Below, one piece after another: positions 1 to 11,283 of a stretch of 64,000 bases of DNA (positions are counted from its first letter, which is position 1; the number at the start of each line of letters is the position of its first letter). Both the position numbers and the translations under genes were made by a program. Origin of the DNA: Rhizoctonia solani (lineage: Eukaryota; Basidiomycota; Agaricomycetes; Cantharellales; Ceratobasidiaceae); assembly GCF_016906535.1 (NCBI RefSeq), contig NC_057375.1, forward strand, positions 2,170,001 to 2,234,000. The letters run 5' to 3'. The notes beneath the pieces are model-generated. The model was not told where the DNA came from. It searched no databases and saw nothing but the letters and a program-made list of their open reading frames with translations.

Positions 1-1199
1 CAACGTTGATGCTGCCCGTACCAACGCATTCTACACTGCGAATATGGTTCATGACTTTACGGTGTGTTCATGCCCAAACCGGCGCTTCTTTTATTCTTAT
101 GTATTGACTCACGGTTTTTCTAGTACCGATACGGATTTGACGAAGCCTCTTACAACTTCCAAAACGACAACAACGGAAAGGGTGGAAAGGGCAACGACCG
201 CATTCAACTCTATGCCCAGGACACTTCGGGTACCAACAACGCTTACTTCACCTCTTCTGCCGACGGCCAGACGTCCGAAATTCACATGTACACTTGGACC
301 TACACAAACCCTCGCCGAGATGGTGATCTCGAAAACGACATTATCGTCCACGAATACGGACACGGTGTCTCTACCCGTCTCACGGGAGGCGGAACCGGCA
401 CGTGCTTGAGGACTACCGAGGCTGGTGGAATGGGAGAGGGCTGGAGCGATGCCCTTGCCGAACTCACGGAGGTCAACTCCGCCACTTTGGCTGATTTCAC
501 CCTGGGCGCATACGTGACCGGTATCGCGGGCGGCATTCGTAGCTACCCTTACTCGACCAGCAAGACCACGAACCCCCTCACCTATGGATCTCTGGGGACC
601 CGAAACGAGGGTTAGTGTCTACCATCTTTGCTTCTTGTGTTTTCTTACTGATATGCGGTTTAGTTCACGATATTGGCGAGATTTGGGCTTTGATCTGGCA
701 TGAAATTTTCGCCAGTCTCCTTACCAAATAGTGAGTAATAAGGTCATATTCAAAACACTAGTAACTTAACCTTCATTATCTAGCGGTTACTCGGCGGACA
801 GGTTTAACCCCGCGGGCACTGCAGGCAACATTGTGGCTGCGTATGCGCATATATCTTTCAAAAGACTCCGGGATATACTGACAATTTAATCAGGCACCTG
901 TTTATCGATGCGTTCAAGTTGCAGCCCTGCAACCCTACTTTCTTGACCGCTCGTGATGGTATATACACTTTCTGCCTTTAGTTGTAGCTAATCTAACATT
1001 TGATTCCAGCTATCATCCAGGCAGATGCCAACAGGTACGCCGGCGCAAACAAGTGCTTGCTCTGGCAAGCATTCGCTAAGCGCGGCTTGGGAAGCGGTAG
1101 GTCAAATACGTCGCTTTCTTGGGAGATATTTCTGATTTGATTAATCTAGGTGCTACGGCAACCAAGAAGGACAACACGGCAGTTCCCTCTGGGTGCTAG
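1..1199 (+). CDS. Fungalysin (M36) secreted metallopeptidase, 3' part
   Basis: This is the catalytic C-terminal part of a fungalysin, an extracellular zinc metallopeptidase that degrades proteins such as elastin and keratin; the signal peptide, propeptide and N-terminal exons lie outside the left edge. The zinc motif HEYGH is encoded at 349-363, followed by GMGEGWSD, whose Glu is the third zinc ligand in M36. The reading begins NVDAARTNAFY..., and splicing joins DFT to YRYGFDEA (intron about 62-123). Further short introns lie near 613-661, 731-782, 840-892, 959-1009 and 1099-1148. The protein ends with VPSGC and a TAG at 1197-1199. No frame break is visible. Family assignment is firm; substrate is inferred. 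Confidence 0.93.
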
Positions 1200-2004
1200 A
1201 GCGGCATTTGTTCTCGGAACCCGAATGTACCTTTACCGCATGTGTTATTTACAGGCAGCCCTGTACACCTGAATCGCAATCATTTTTACTATATTCAACT
1301 AAGACCGCATGACCTGAGTAATCACTAAATGTTCTCTCTTGTTCTATACTATTAAGGGATAGATATGCAGATCATTGGAGATCCGCAATTCCATGCATCG
1401 TAGCTACTGAAGCTGTGATTCCTTCCCCAATTGATTCACAGTACTTTCAAATCATTCTTCATAATACCAACCCATATAATTAACAACTACCTACTCATTT
1501 CGTCATATTTATATTTGAAGTTAATTCGGTGGATAACGTACGGTCATGATCGCCCCAAAGCTCAACTCGCTGTTTGATTGGACCCCTTGACTATTTGACT
1601 GCGAGGGGGGCTGCCCAGACAAATTTGATTTCGAGGGCAGGTGCAAAGCGCGTCAGCACGATCACGTTGCATTGATGTGCCAATGCTATTTGCCTAATCG
1701 GGATACGAAAATGCGTAAGATTAGATATACAAGAGATTTGACCAATTTTTTTTTGGCCGGGCGTAGTTCTCCCCCAAAAGAAAGGAATATTAATCATCGG
1801 GTGACAGGAGAGTATAAAAACCGCGCACACTTACACTGATTTTCTGCCTGCGTCTATCCGATCATAACTCCACAATATATTATACGCATTTCGGACTTGG
1901 TATGTGTTTGAAGCTGGTATTTTTCATGTTTGTTAACCATCATCATACAATAGATACATTCCGAAAGCCCACATCATACATCGTTTTCTGTCCATTCAAT
2001 CTCA
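1200..2004. promoter_or_regulatory. Intergenic region with promoter of the MBL-fold gene
   Basis: No gene is seen here. A TATA-like box (TATAAAA, about 1813-1819) lies roughly 190 nt before the ATG at 2005. The stretch after the fungalysin stop is AT-rich and probably holds its 3' UTR. Confidence 0.4.
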
Positions 2005-2805
2005 ATGACACCCCCTGGATTTCGAAGCAAGGTCGACATGACCTTCATTGGTACTGCCACTGCCATTATCAGCATCGATGGAGTCCACTTCATCACCGAT
2101 CCCGTTTTTGACAACGTGGGCACCACATACGACCTGGGTATACTCACCTTAGAAAGCCTCAAGGCACCTGCTCTTGGTCTGCACGAGATACCTGCCATCG
2201 ACGCAGTCCTTCTGAGCCACGAGGACCATCCCGACAATCTCGATACAGCCGGTCGAACTCTTCTTGACGGAAGACTGGTCGTCACCACCCCGGATGGCGC
2301 TAACAACCTCGAGCCAAGACCCGCCGTTCACCCGATTCTCCCATGGCAGACACTGCCTCTCAGCATCGGAGGAAAGAAGTTCAACATCACAGGCACTCCA
2401 TGCGTGCATCTTCCAGGCGGCGAGACAACTGGGTTTATCATTCATACCGAATCATTTGGCACGAGCCCCGAAGGACTTCCGAATGCAATCTACTTTTCGG
2501 GAGACACGATTTATCTCGAAGAACTTGGGCAGATGCGAAAGAAGTTCCACATCGTACTTGCGATCATTAATCTCGGCTCAGTAGTAGCCCCTTTACCCGA
2601 TGGGCCGGTTCAAATCACCCTTGATGGGAAGTCTGCGGTGAAGCTCATTCAAGACATCGGAGCAGACTTGGTGGTCCCGATGCATTTTGATTCATGGAAA
2701 CACTTCAAGGAACCAAGCACAGAGTCCAAAAGGATATTTGAGGAGGCAGGATTGAAGGACAAAGTTATCTGGCTTGAGCCTGGTGTAGCTAGGCGTGTTT
2801 TGTAG
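2005..2805 (+). CDS. Metallo-beta-lactamase-fold metal-dependent hydrolase
   Basis: A single-exon ORF of 266 residues with the beta-lactamase-fold layout of UlaG-like hydrolases. It starts with a beta hairpin (MTFIGTATAIISIDGVHFI) leading to the DPVF turn, then the SHEDHPDNLD segment around residues 69-78, GTPCVHLPGG around 130, FSGDT around 163 and a late VPMHFDSW His around 226. These match the metal-binding positions of the fold, although the first motif reads HxxHxDN and not the textbook HxHxDH, as in the SHxxHxDNLD subfamily. No signal peptide is seen, so it is probably cytosolic. The ATG at 2005 is used because the next in-frame Met (residue 12) would cut into the first strand. The substrate cannot be read from sequence. 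Confidence 0.85.
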   Translation: MTPPGFRSKVDMTFIGTATAIISIDGVHFITDPVFDNVGTTYDLGILTLESLKAPALGLHEIPAIDAVLLSHEDHPDNLDTAGRTLLDGRLVVTTPDGANNLEPRPAVHPILPWQTLPLSIGGKKFNITGTPCVHLPGGETTGFIIHTESFGTSPEGLPNAIYFSGDTIYLEELGQMRKKFHIVLAIINLGSVVAPLPDGPVQITLDGKSAVKLIQDIGADLVVPMHFDSWKHFKEPSTESKRIFEEAGLKDKVIWLEPGVARRVL

Positions 2806-3245
2806 TTTATGCCTTGTTTTGGCTATAATATTAGAGACTCGAAATCATAGCAGAACTCGCTGTTTTATTGTTGAGCGTGCTTGCTTAGAGAATGAGCAAG
2901 GGCTTTTCAAAAAGAAAACAATTTTGACGCTTGTGTCACCCAAATAAACCTCTAATAGGGTTAGATAATATTTCACTCCTTCTCTCGACCTTACACTATG
3001 TGCGAAGTATAAGTTAATGTTCCCAAGACGCTTGCTCTTTGCCTTCCGCATATATACATCCAAGGCTTGTAAGGATATATTTAAATATGAAAGAAGCATC
3101 TCGCCCCCTTTTTTCTCCCCAAGATCATTCCTGAGGGATACTATCATAACGCAAACCACACACATGCAAGGCCATTGTAGGTTCATTCACGCCTTTAAAA
3201 GGCTGTGATTTCTAGAAGAATCTATCGCTAAAATGCTATATTAGA
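2806..3245. other. Intergenic region between converging genes
   Basis: The MBL-fold gene and the tyrosinase gene converge here. I see only presumed 3' UTR sequence and no coding signal. Confidence 0.5.
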
Positions 3246-4576
3246 TTACTGCGCAATAACATCTTGGTCAGACATATTCATTTCTAGTATAGTAGTGAGT
3301 TGCTCCCCCTCATCATCATACTGAGTAAAGATTAGCATCATGACGCGCGTTATCTAAATGAGCTATGGCATACCGTGTAACATAGCCCGCTAGCTTGAGT
3401 ATCCATTACACTCTCTACTGTTCTATTCTGAGCTAGACCCAATACTGTCATTATGTCGCCCAGGCCGGCCATGTTTGTGGTTGCGTTTTGAATAGCATTC
3501 CCTGTATAATCCGAGATGCGTGTCTTGTTACGACCTTGCCATAGCGTCCAAATGCGGTCAATCTGCGCATGGTGAAGGTAAAACTAGAATATTGAAATCT
3601 CAGCTATGCAATTATAATTAGCAAGCATATAAAGCGCACTAAAGGGTCATTGGGTGAGTAGTGCTCCAGCATATCACCACCGATCGCATTATGCACTTTA
3701 TCATGAAGAAGTCCTAGAGTGTCAAGCACCATTGTCAATTGTTGGACAGCTAGGGGTAGATGTGGCCTACGTTCTGTTTTGTTCCATAAGTTGAGAAAGT
3801 CTGAGTATCTCATAATTCCTCTTGCATTCGACGCAGTCCATTGACCAGGTTCTGTAATTGACAAGTTAAATCCTCTTTTTAGGCAATGAGGCTTGGGCAG
3901 GTTTGGCTGCAAAAGGGGAGGGCTAGGTCAATATATCTAACAAATCGAAATATATCAGATCATACTTGCATGCCAGCATATGGGCCATCCTCGACACAAC
4001 CCTCAGTGATCCCCAGGCTTCCAAAACCATGTACTGGATGGAATATCTCGGAGTTTATGAATGCTTGGATGGTGCCGGAATCACGTGTCCAATCCCAGTA
4101 AGGCATCGTATCGGTATACCCACAGCTCTCAAGCTCGCTGGCGTACATTGCCAGAAACCAGCGATGCCACTTTTGATCTAAGATCAATAACCGTGAAAGA
4201 TTTCAGCCCTAAGACCTACTGGAAGGAAACTTGCAACATGGTGAACTACGATTACGTTAGTTCAGTGTTTTATAGCTCATAATTTTATATCAGACAACTA
4301 ACCCGATTTTCGCAGTTTGAGGTGAACATAAGTGAAATCTTCAAGGGTGGATTTACTTTGGCCATCGGAGCTAATACGACTAGCTTTCTCTTTAGTGCAT
4401 TTGACCGCGTTGTGGTAAGCGATTTTTTGGCGATTGGAAAGCTTCCGCCACTCTATGCGAATCGAAGGTCGTAAGCATTTACTATCCATTGCTGCGGGCG
4501 CTGAAATAGTTATCGGAATTAGTAGGAATAAGGCACAGAGTTGTGTGAATGTTTGCGAGCCCATGAACAGCTTCAT
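3246..4576 (-). CDS. Tyrosinase (short secreted type 3 copper oxidase)
   Basis: This gene encodes a type 3 dicopper oxidase that oxidises phenols to quinones, for example in melanin formation. It starts with MKLFMGSQTF and a hydrophobic signal peptide ending near ISAPAA. The CuA site is split by introns: a DFTYVH-like first His region, HHVASFLP, then WHRWFLAMY, followed by the family landmark MPYWDWTRDSG. CuB is given by LHDKVHNAIGGDM, SPNDPL and then LHHAQIDRIW in the next exon (about 3543-3570). The last exon ends DQDVIAQ with a stop at 3246-3248. There is no long C-terminal cap domain, so this is the short secreted class. At least five introns are needed, and the first-His exon junction is the least certain. 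All expected His-rich motifs are present. Confidence 0.88.
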
Positions 4577-6556
4577 GTTGAGGGAAACGCTTAATCTCTT
4601 GAAGTATTTGCTCTATACCGGAGAGCCAGGCCTCGTCGACCGCTGGCTATTTATGTGTATGTGAAATTCTCAACCTCCCTTATCATACCTTGGTGATGAC
4701 AACCTCAGGAACCACGATGACTATGACGCGTTCTAGCTGAAACTCCACACGCGTCCCGATTATCACTTAGAATCGGCCTCTAACTTAGTACACAGCAGCC
4801 TTCATCGACTCCCTTCTACAAGCTCCCTTTAAAATCAATTGCAATATGCTAAAGCTTTCTTCAGAGAGCTTGTAACTAACACAGCTTTCCTTTAAAAAAC
4901 ACTAGATGGTAAGAGAGGTGTGGCTTCGGAGACTTCAGAGATCAAGTCCCATTATCTGACAAACGTCATAGAAATCAAATTAACCCGCAGATAAACGTGC
5001 CCAACCTCGACCTCGGAGCTTCAATGTTGAGCTGAAATTCGATTTTAACCGATCAAACCCCGATTAATAAACTATGATGAGGACTACGCATGCCTCACTT
5101 CTGATCCCCAGGAGTCGCTGAACGGACATTCTCGGGCGGCCTAGGCGAGAGCAAGGTGAATTCCGTGAAGTACATCAGTCGATTCAAATTCAAGTAGAAC
5201 GAACTCCCTTCCCCCGTACATAGCAAAGAGCTTTCGCTGAGACTTCTCGAATGAAGCCATATCGAGTCATATGCAAGACAAAGAAATTGATTCTATCATA
5301 ATGACGTCAAAATTTTTGTAGTTAGCCAGCGAAAACCTTGGAAGCGATCATGATACAGGGAAAGCATTTCACTAGTCGCAACACTGTCGCAACTCATGAT
5401 TTGAAAGCTTGGCCGCCCACATTAAATACGTACTATTCGACTATAGACGGCAGACCAGACTCCTTTCCCAACGAAGCCTACGCCAATGAATGAAGCATAG
5501 CCCTTCAACAACACGTGTTCCTTGAGTTCGAGGACGATCTACAGGGACGTCAGATCTCGATCATGCTTGCAGTGTTCAGAATTGCCAAGAACGTTTAGGG
5601 TACCAACAAAGAGAATGTTTTACTTGGCTTTACTAGAGCTAATCTAATTAGATGCCCGAAAATAGAAGACGTGAATGAACACATCACGAAGAACGCCGCA
5701 GTCATATATGTTGCCCAGCTATGAGTGCAATGGCTTTAAACCTCGAAAAGTGTAGCGAAGGTATATAAAATCGGAGTTAACATAGAGGATGTACGCTTCC
5801 TTTGTCGGGATTTTTGCCGAGTTGCGTTTTCCCAAAGCCATACCGGGGGACAATTCGAGCACGAAAGCTGTGACTCTGTGATTTGCTCTGAATTGACTCG
5901 TTATTCATAGGATTTAGACCCCGAATTCACTAATGCACAGTACTCTAAACGGGTCGGGGCGGATACATCAATCAGTGGCTAGGACCAAGTTCAATTTTCG
6001 AATACGAACGTTCGAGCCTCGAGGTTTTGCTCTCTGGGATTCATAGAACATATAGGGAGTTTATGGAGTTTAGTTATCTTACCTTTTGCCGATCGTCGCT
6101 TCTATTTTAGCCGATAAAATCTCGTGAGGCTTCACCAGCCAGAAAACCAGCTTCCATATAATTGTTTTTGAAGCATAATCCTGGGGTTTTGCTCAGCTCG
6201 GCCGGCAACAGGCGAGAAAACTTGGCTTCGCAAAGTAAAGTGACATAAGTGTGTCACCGTATCCACCCTCAGCTTGCTTGTTTTATCACAGTCTCTGATG
6301 GTTGCTTCACGACGGGAGAGAAAAAGGTCCTCGATAATTCCAAACCCGTGCCGATCCCAAGTGGCTGTGCTTGTAGTGTAAGCGCTCGGCACTAATTTAC
6401 AAGGGATCGACAGTACAAAAGGGGAGACAGCACTTTGGCCACCATCAATTTCTTTCTCTCCCCTTCCTCGATTATTTCTTTTTCTTTGTCTGCTTTGGCC
6501 AGACTCACGTTCACTATTACTCTCATTAGTAACTTGTCTTTCGCTTAGTCTTTACA
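4577..6556. other. Gene-poor 2-kb region and LPMO promoter
   Basis: No recognisable gene on either strand; ORFs are short and lack family motifs. The last part (about 6440-6530) holds a long pyrimidine-rich tract just before the AA9 start, a common feature of strongly expressed fungal promoters. Confidence 0.4.
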
Positions 6557-7653
6557 ATGTTGTTCCGGACTGTTATCGCCACTCTCGCTGCTGTAGCTGG
6601 TGTCTCTGCACATGGCTATATTGATAGTGGGTATCAAATCTCTCAATCAATGGCTGATTTCTAATAATAATTCAAAGAGGTCACTATTGGAGGCAAGACC
6701 TTTTCTGGTCCTTACCCCTTCTCCAATAAGAACGCTGCGAGTCCTATTCGCAAGATCACGACCACCTTTCCGATTACTAGCGCCAGCGATGCGAACATGA
6801 ACTGTGGTATCGATGCCGCACCAGCTGCTCAGGTCGCCGCTGCCAACCCAGGAGACAAGGTCACTTTCAGTTGGAAGAGCGGGCAGAACAAGAACGTACG
6901 TGTGGCTGGGCTATGTTTGCGCACCTTTGTTTATCATCATTCCTTTCTCGGCTATCAATTATTTAGTGGGGTCACTCTATTGGGCCCATCATGACTTATC
7001 TCGCTCAAGTTCCCGCTGGTCAGACAGCCGACAAGTTTGACACCCGGAAAGCCAAATTCTTCAAGATCGACCAAACTGGTCAGACGGGCGGTGCCGGCAC
7101 TGGATGGGTACAAGCGAGTATCAGTAAGTTATCTTAACCGACTCATGGATGGAGTTCTCATATTGAATTGATAGAGGGCGGCAAGACTTATACCACCACC
7201 CTGCCCAATGACCTTCCCGCCGGTGACTATATCATTCGCCATGAGCTTATTGCCTTGCACTTTGCTCAAAAGAAGGACGGTGCTCAATTTTATCCTGGCT
7301 GTGTCCAAATACGAGTTGGCGGCGGATCCAATGCTCCCAAGGCTATCTCGGCACAGACCGTTTCGTTCCCGGGCGGATATACCGAAAATGACAAGAGCTT
7401 GTTCGTCCCAAACCTATTCAAGGGCAACTTTGTCTATCCGTTCCCCGGCCCGCAGGTCGTCAAATCTCTTGGAGCAGCAAGCACCAAGGGGGCATCGAAC
7501 GTTGGTAACAGCACTATTATTGACGAAGAAACCGAACCCAAGACATGCGATTCTAAGAAGGCCAAAGCTAAGAATGACAAGCGAACCCCCATTTCTCACG
7601 TTACTCCTGACCACGGCCGTGTTCGTTCTCGCGTCATGCGCCACCTGGTCTAA
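6557..7653 (+). CDS. AA9 lytic polysaccharide monooxygenase (formerly GH61)
   Basis: This is a secreted copper enzyme that oxidatively cleaves cellulose or related glucans. The signal peptide MLFRTVIATLAAVAGVSA is followed directly by HGYID, giving the N-terminal His of the copper brace. The second copper His is in WGHSIGP, found only after splicing out the intron at about 6898-6977. The axial region HELIALHF...AQFYPGC supplies the Gln and Tyr. Introns lie near 6629-6680, 6898-6977 and 7122-7173. The AA9 core ends around residue 230 and is followed by a Ser/Thr- and Lys/Arg-rich tail (EPKTCDSKKAKAK...) in place of a CBM1. The stop is at 7651-7653. All active-site residues are present. Confidence 0.93.
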
Positions 7654-8540
7654 TTATCTGTTTCTTTTGGGTCTCATGTTGCGCTGTGCGTTTTGTGTAT
7701 CGATAGGATCCCATTCGTTTGTAGGTTATTCTGTGAATAGCTAATACCTCGCTAGCGAGTATTTGAACTATTTTTGCGTGATTTACGAATGCTTGTGTCA
7801 TTAACATACAAGTGGACGTTTGGTGGCAGCAGAAGGTGGATTCACGTGGTGGACAATCGTAACTCTAATTGATTAACAAACTATGGAATTGATAAAGGTT
7901 ATGAGTGATTGCTGTTCTAAACTAAATCGTGGTCTGCTATAGTAACCTGTGCATCGTAGCTGGCGGAGACGCATAACTAGGACTTGGTCGAAACTTCGGG
8001 TACATTGGACACCTTAAACATAGGCTTTATCACAAAAGTAGGCGCAGAGTCTTTGGAATAGCTAGTCTGGTACTGTGAACTCGGATGTGGTCGGTTGAAT
8101 ATAAGCTCTTACCACGCTCGTTGCGTTTCATTTTAGAATGCTTGGCACTTAAAACATGCCATCTGATCACTTATAGGTGGGTAATAGCACTAGGGTGTCA
8201 CATTTGGGACATGTATGCGCCTGGTGTGTGGGACCAATACCCGGCCATCGTGTGTCAGCCCTATGCGTACCTAATTATCTACTTTCCTTTACTCAAATCT
8301 GCCCTCTTTACATGCGCTTCCAAAGAAAAGTCGGGTTCACAAATTATAAATATAGCAAAACCACGGGCAAACTGTGTTCGAGATGAGATATAGCGTTATT
8401 TTCACATGTTCAATCTACAAGATTCATACAAGATACGTCACGATGGACGCTTGGATGTTAATTATCAGTAAACTAGGGAGCCTTGAGGATAGGGTGGATC
8501 GATTAGATTTTCAATGGATTATTCTGTATATTTGACTCAC
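7654..8540. other. Intergenic region between converging genes
   Basis: This lies between the AA9 and lectin genes, which converge. It is AT-rich and no coding region is supported. Confidence 0.4.
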
Positions 8541-9374
8541 CTAGTATTTTTGAATCGCAATCCACTGCCCGACTGTTGTGTACATTACGGTATCGTGCCA
8601 TGAGTCAAGATGGCACGTCATACCCTGGGCGGTAACGTCCTTTACATATGCCTTCACCCTCAAATTACCCTTGTTAGTCTCGTCGATCCGACTAATCGCG
8701 TAGTAGACAACAGGTGGACGGGTAAACTTCTTCGAAAAGGTGACTTTCTTTTGATGCTCGTGCTGAGGCTTTTGCCAGTCACGTTGCTCTTGGGTGTCGA
8801 ACGAACCAGATTCAATGTGCGAACGATCTGTGGGATGGGCTATCCACGATGCCTCGATCCAGTATGCTTTGGTAGTTCCCCAGACGCGGAACTTGAGCTT
8901 GCAGCCCTTGGTGGTGACATCGGTAGGAGTCACGTCGATACGCCAGTCGCCGCCCTTGTCAAGATCGAACGCACGAAGCCAGCAGACTACTTTGGGCGCA
9001 GACGCGTATTCGTTCTCGAATTTGACGTCAATGGTCGTGTACTCTTGCGAAGGCTTCACGGACGCGATGCCAGACTGAAAGTCACGATCGTTGAAGATGG
9101 GAAACCAGGTGCATCCCGCAGCGTACATGACCGAATCGTACCAAGCGTCAAGGTGGCATTTAGACGTGAACGAGTCGTCCTTGCCATTGAACTCTACACT
9201 ATCAAAGTACGACTTGAGACGGATATTCTTGCTCTTGTCGTAGTCTGAAAAGTTGATCCCGAGGGGGTAGTTGGTCGAAGGGAAATTATTCCTAAACGCC
9301 TTGGAGTGCTCGAGCTGTGGCTTAGTCCAGTCACGGATGTCGTTGGTGTTAAAGAGGGCTTGGTGGTTGGCCAT
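8541..9374 (-). CDS. Three-domain H-type lectin (agglutinin-like)
   Basis: A single-exon protein of 277 residues built from three tandem H-type lectin units of about 85-95 residues (roughly 10-95, 96-185 and 186-277). Each unit has the family's pattern: an F-x-x-x-F/Y strand, a basic N/W-R-I/L-x-V/K-strand, and a D/R-x-W strand before a Tyr-x-x-x-x-x-W ending. Examples are LDAWYDSVMYAAGCTWF, FRVWGTTKAYWIEASWI and LDSWHDTVMYTTVGQWI. H-type lectins bind GalNAc/Gal and, in fungi, often serve as cytosolic defence lectins; the MANHQ start has no signal peptide, which fits. A decayed paralogue with the same three-domain order lies about 10 kb to the right. Sugar specificity cannot be read here. Confidence 0.87.
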   Translation of the reverse strand: MANHQALFNTNDIRDWTKPQLEHSKAFRNNFPSTNYPLGINFSDYDKSKNIRLKSYFDSVEFNGKDDSFTSKCHLDAWYDSVMYAAGCTWFPIFNDRDFQSGIASVKPSQEYTTIDVKFENEYASAPKVVCWLRAFDLDKGGDWRIDVTPTDVTTKGCKLKFRVWGTTKAYWIEASWIAHPTDRSHIESGSFDTQEQRDWQKPQHEHQKKVTFSKKFTRPPVVYYAISRIDETNKGNLRVKAYVKDVTAQGMTCHLDSWHDTVMYTTVGQWIAIQKY

Positions 9375-10850
9375 TCTTTTATAATTAAAGATCAGCCACG
9401 GTATACTAGGACGGTCGGATGGTTCGACTCAACTATAAGAGAATAGAAGGGTAACTGAGCTGTGTGGGGATGAGGATGATATCAACCTAGGGGACGAAGG
9501 AGGGGTTAAAATACATCTAACCATAGCTTGTATGGCCGTGTTGTTAGTTGCCTATCGATACTCCATCAGCACATGATGTCTGGGCCTAAGGGAGCACTCA
9601 ATTTTCGGAAGGGCTGAACTCCGGGCAGTGCTCAACTAGGGGGTCGAAACCCACCCCGTTTATGCTTCCATTGACATTTGAGTGGATACTGATCGATATT
9701 CACAAATACTAGTTGCCTCTTATGTGTATAAGAATATGTGTCCGGATGTTGAAGGCTGGAGGCACCACAAACTAGGGTCAGGCGTAATCTTCATCGGGCT
9801 CGATCAGATTAATAAGACCCTGAATATCATCGCCCTCGAGGAATAGGTATTCATTTTGGGATCCGAATAAACCGCCTTTGTCTTTATTACAAGTGTGCGG
9901 ACCGGAGTCCGTACACTTGGAGTAGCATGGCATCTATGGAGGATCCCTTGCAATCTATCGATCGATCAACCAAGCATTTTGGCCCACCAAAGGAGCCAGA
10001 ACGACTTGCTAGTTATCCAATGACACTCCTGCTGAGTTGTGTTAGAGCTATATAGTATAGTATTATAAAGAGAGATAGACACCCCACAAACAGCGCAGTA
10101 TCATAAACTAGTCGTGAGATTAGCAATATCGACCCCACACCACGAATGCGAAATTCTCCGAACCGAATAACGCTGTACGCGCAAAGTTGCAGCAAGGACC
10201 TATCCGTTGGAGGTTTGGATAAGCCTCTCCAAGATCTCTCGGTACATGACTCGTGTCGGTCCAGATATCGTAATCGAGCACGCCAGTGCTGCACCTTTTG
10301 AGCTTCTCCGAGAGCGAAGCCTCTTGTCATGATCATACCGAATATTGATCTACTCGTGGTATTCTATGGCGTTGAACCAAAATCGCCGAGCCGGATCGAA
10401 TACCCCTCCGATCAATCAAGCACCCAACCCCGGTTGCTCAAGTTGTGTCGCACCAAAAATGATTCAACTCTCCTGGAATGTTTAGGATATTACACATACA
10501 TTCAACTGCAATGGGATGGTAATGCACACAAATCTGCGGGGCCCACGAGGCGAGGTCCAACACTTGCGCACAAAGGAATAGAGGCTAGTATCTGGGGCCA
10601 ATCGTTTGTCCCGAAGCCAGCATGTTTGGGAAACTGTGACTAATAGACGGTTCAGTGATATGGGATCCTTGTGTTTGTATCTGCCCTGGTGATATAAGAA
10701 GCATGGTCTTCAGGATGCGTAGACGTGTCCGGACATTTGAAACGGGCAGCTTTCAGTCCAGGATTAAATCAGTGATCATGATAGTAGGCTTGTAGAAGCA
10801 TTTGTGCAAATTAACAAATCTTTTGTATCAATTTACACACCCATGCATTC
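9375..10850. other. Gene-poor region with a short coding-like segment
   Basis: No full gene is supported. On the minus strand about 9780-9890 reads like an acidic protein C-terminus (…YLFLEGDDIQGLINLIEPDED…, then TGA), but I cannot attach upstream exons. Two ORFs near 10013-10336 (-) and 10329-10643 (+) have no family features and overlap at their starts; I treat them as chance ORFs. Confidence 0.35.
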
Positions 10851-11188
10851 CTACTCCGAGAGACTGGTCTCCGTTGTACTGGTCGCCGTCAAGTTATAAG
10901 CAACATTCCGTCGGTAATTAGCAAATAGTTCAGAAGCAATAACAATGTCTTCGTTGGCCGTATTAATTTCCTATATGAGGTGTAGTTTTGGGTCGTGTCC
11001 ACACTTGGGTATGCGGGTGCGCGAGCACGACTTACCGCAACGGCTTTATTCATCTCAATGATGGCTTCGTGAAGTTTATCCTGAGAAGACATATTAAGAT
11101 AGTTTAATTTAGAATCTTATGAGCTTACCGCATTTTTTATGATTCGTGCCAATAACATTGCCTGCCTCTCCTCATGTGGGTTCTCCAT
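10851..11188 (-). CDS. DAD4: DASH/DAM1 complex subunit Dad4
   Basis: This gene encodes a 74-residue subunit of the DASH/DAM1 complex, which couples kinetochores to spindle microtubules. Three exons are spliced in phase 0: 11188-11129 (MENPHEERQAMLLARIIKNA), 11080-11036 (DKLHEAIIEMNKAVA) and 10970-10851 (EINTANEDIVIASELF..., ending TSLSE and TAG). MENPHE at the start and the R-I-I-x-N and YxxNVxxNLxAT segments are the Dad4 signature. All introns have GT-AG ends. The gene is divergent from the prefoldin gene, with only 95 bp between the two ATGs. It is easily missed because each exon is tiny. Confidence 0.93.
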
Positions 11189-11283
11189 GGCGGTCGGATA
11201 CTAGTCGCGTCGAGATCACGTGGTCAATCGTAAAGCGACGTAAGCGCCGACCCCCTTGCAATTGCCCATTCCGCGACCACGCT
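11189..11283. promoter_or_regulatory. 95-bp shared divergent promoter, DAD4 / prefoldin 3
   Basis: Only 95 bp separate the two start codons, so both genes must be driven from this short stretch or from elements within each other's 5' exons. It contains the palindromic-like CACGTGG element near 11217-11223. No TATA box is seen, as is common for housekeeping genes. Confidence 0.6.

Noticed and set aside
8610..9248. 212-codon plus-strand ORF over the lectin gene
   Set aside because: It is the antisense shadow of the three-domain lectin.
9376..10643. ORFs of 104-107 codons near 10013-10643
   Set aside because: No family motifs, no introns with sensible joins, and they overlap head to head.
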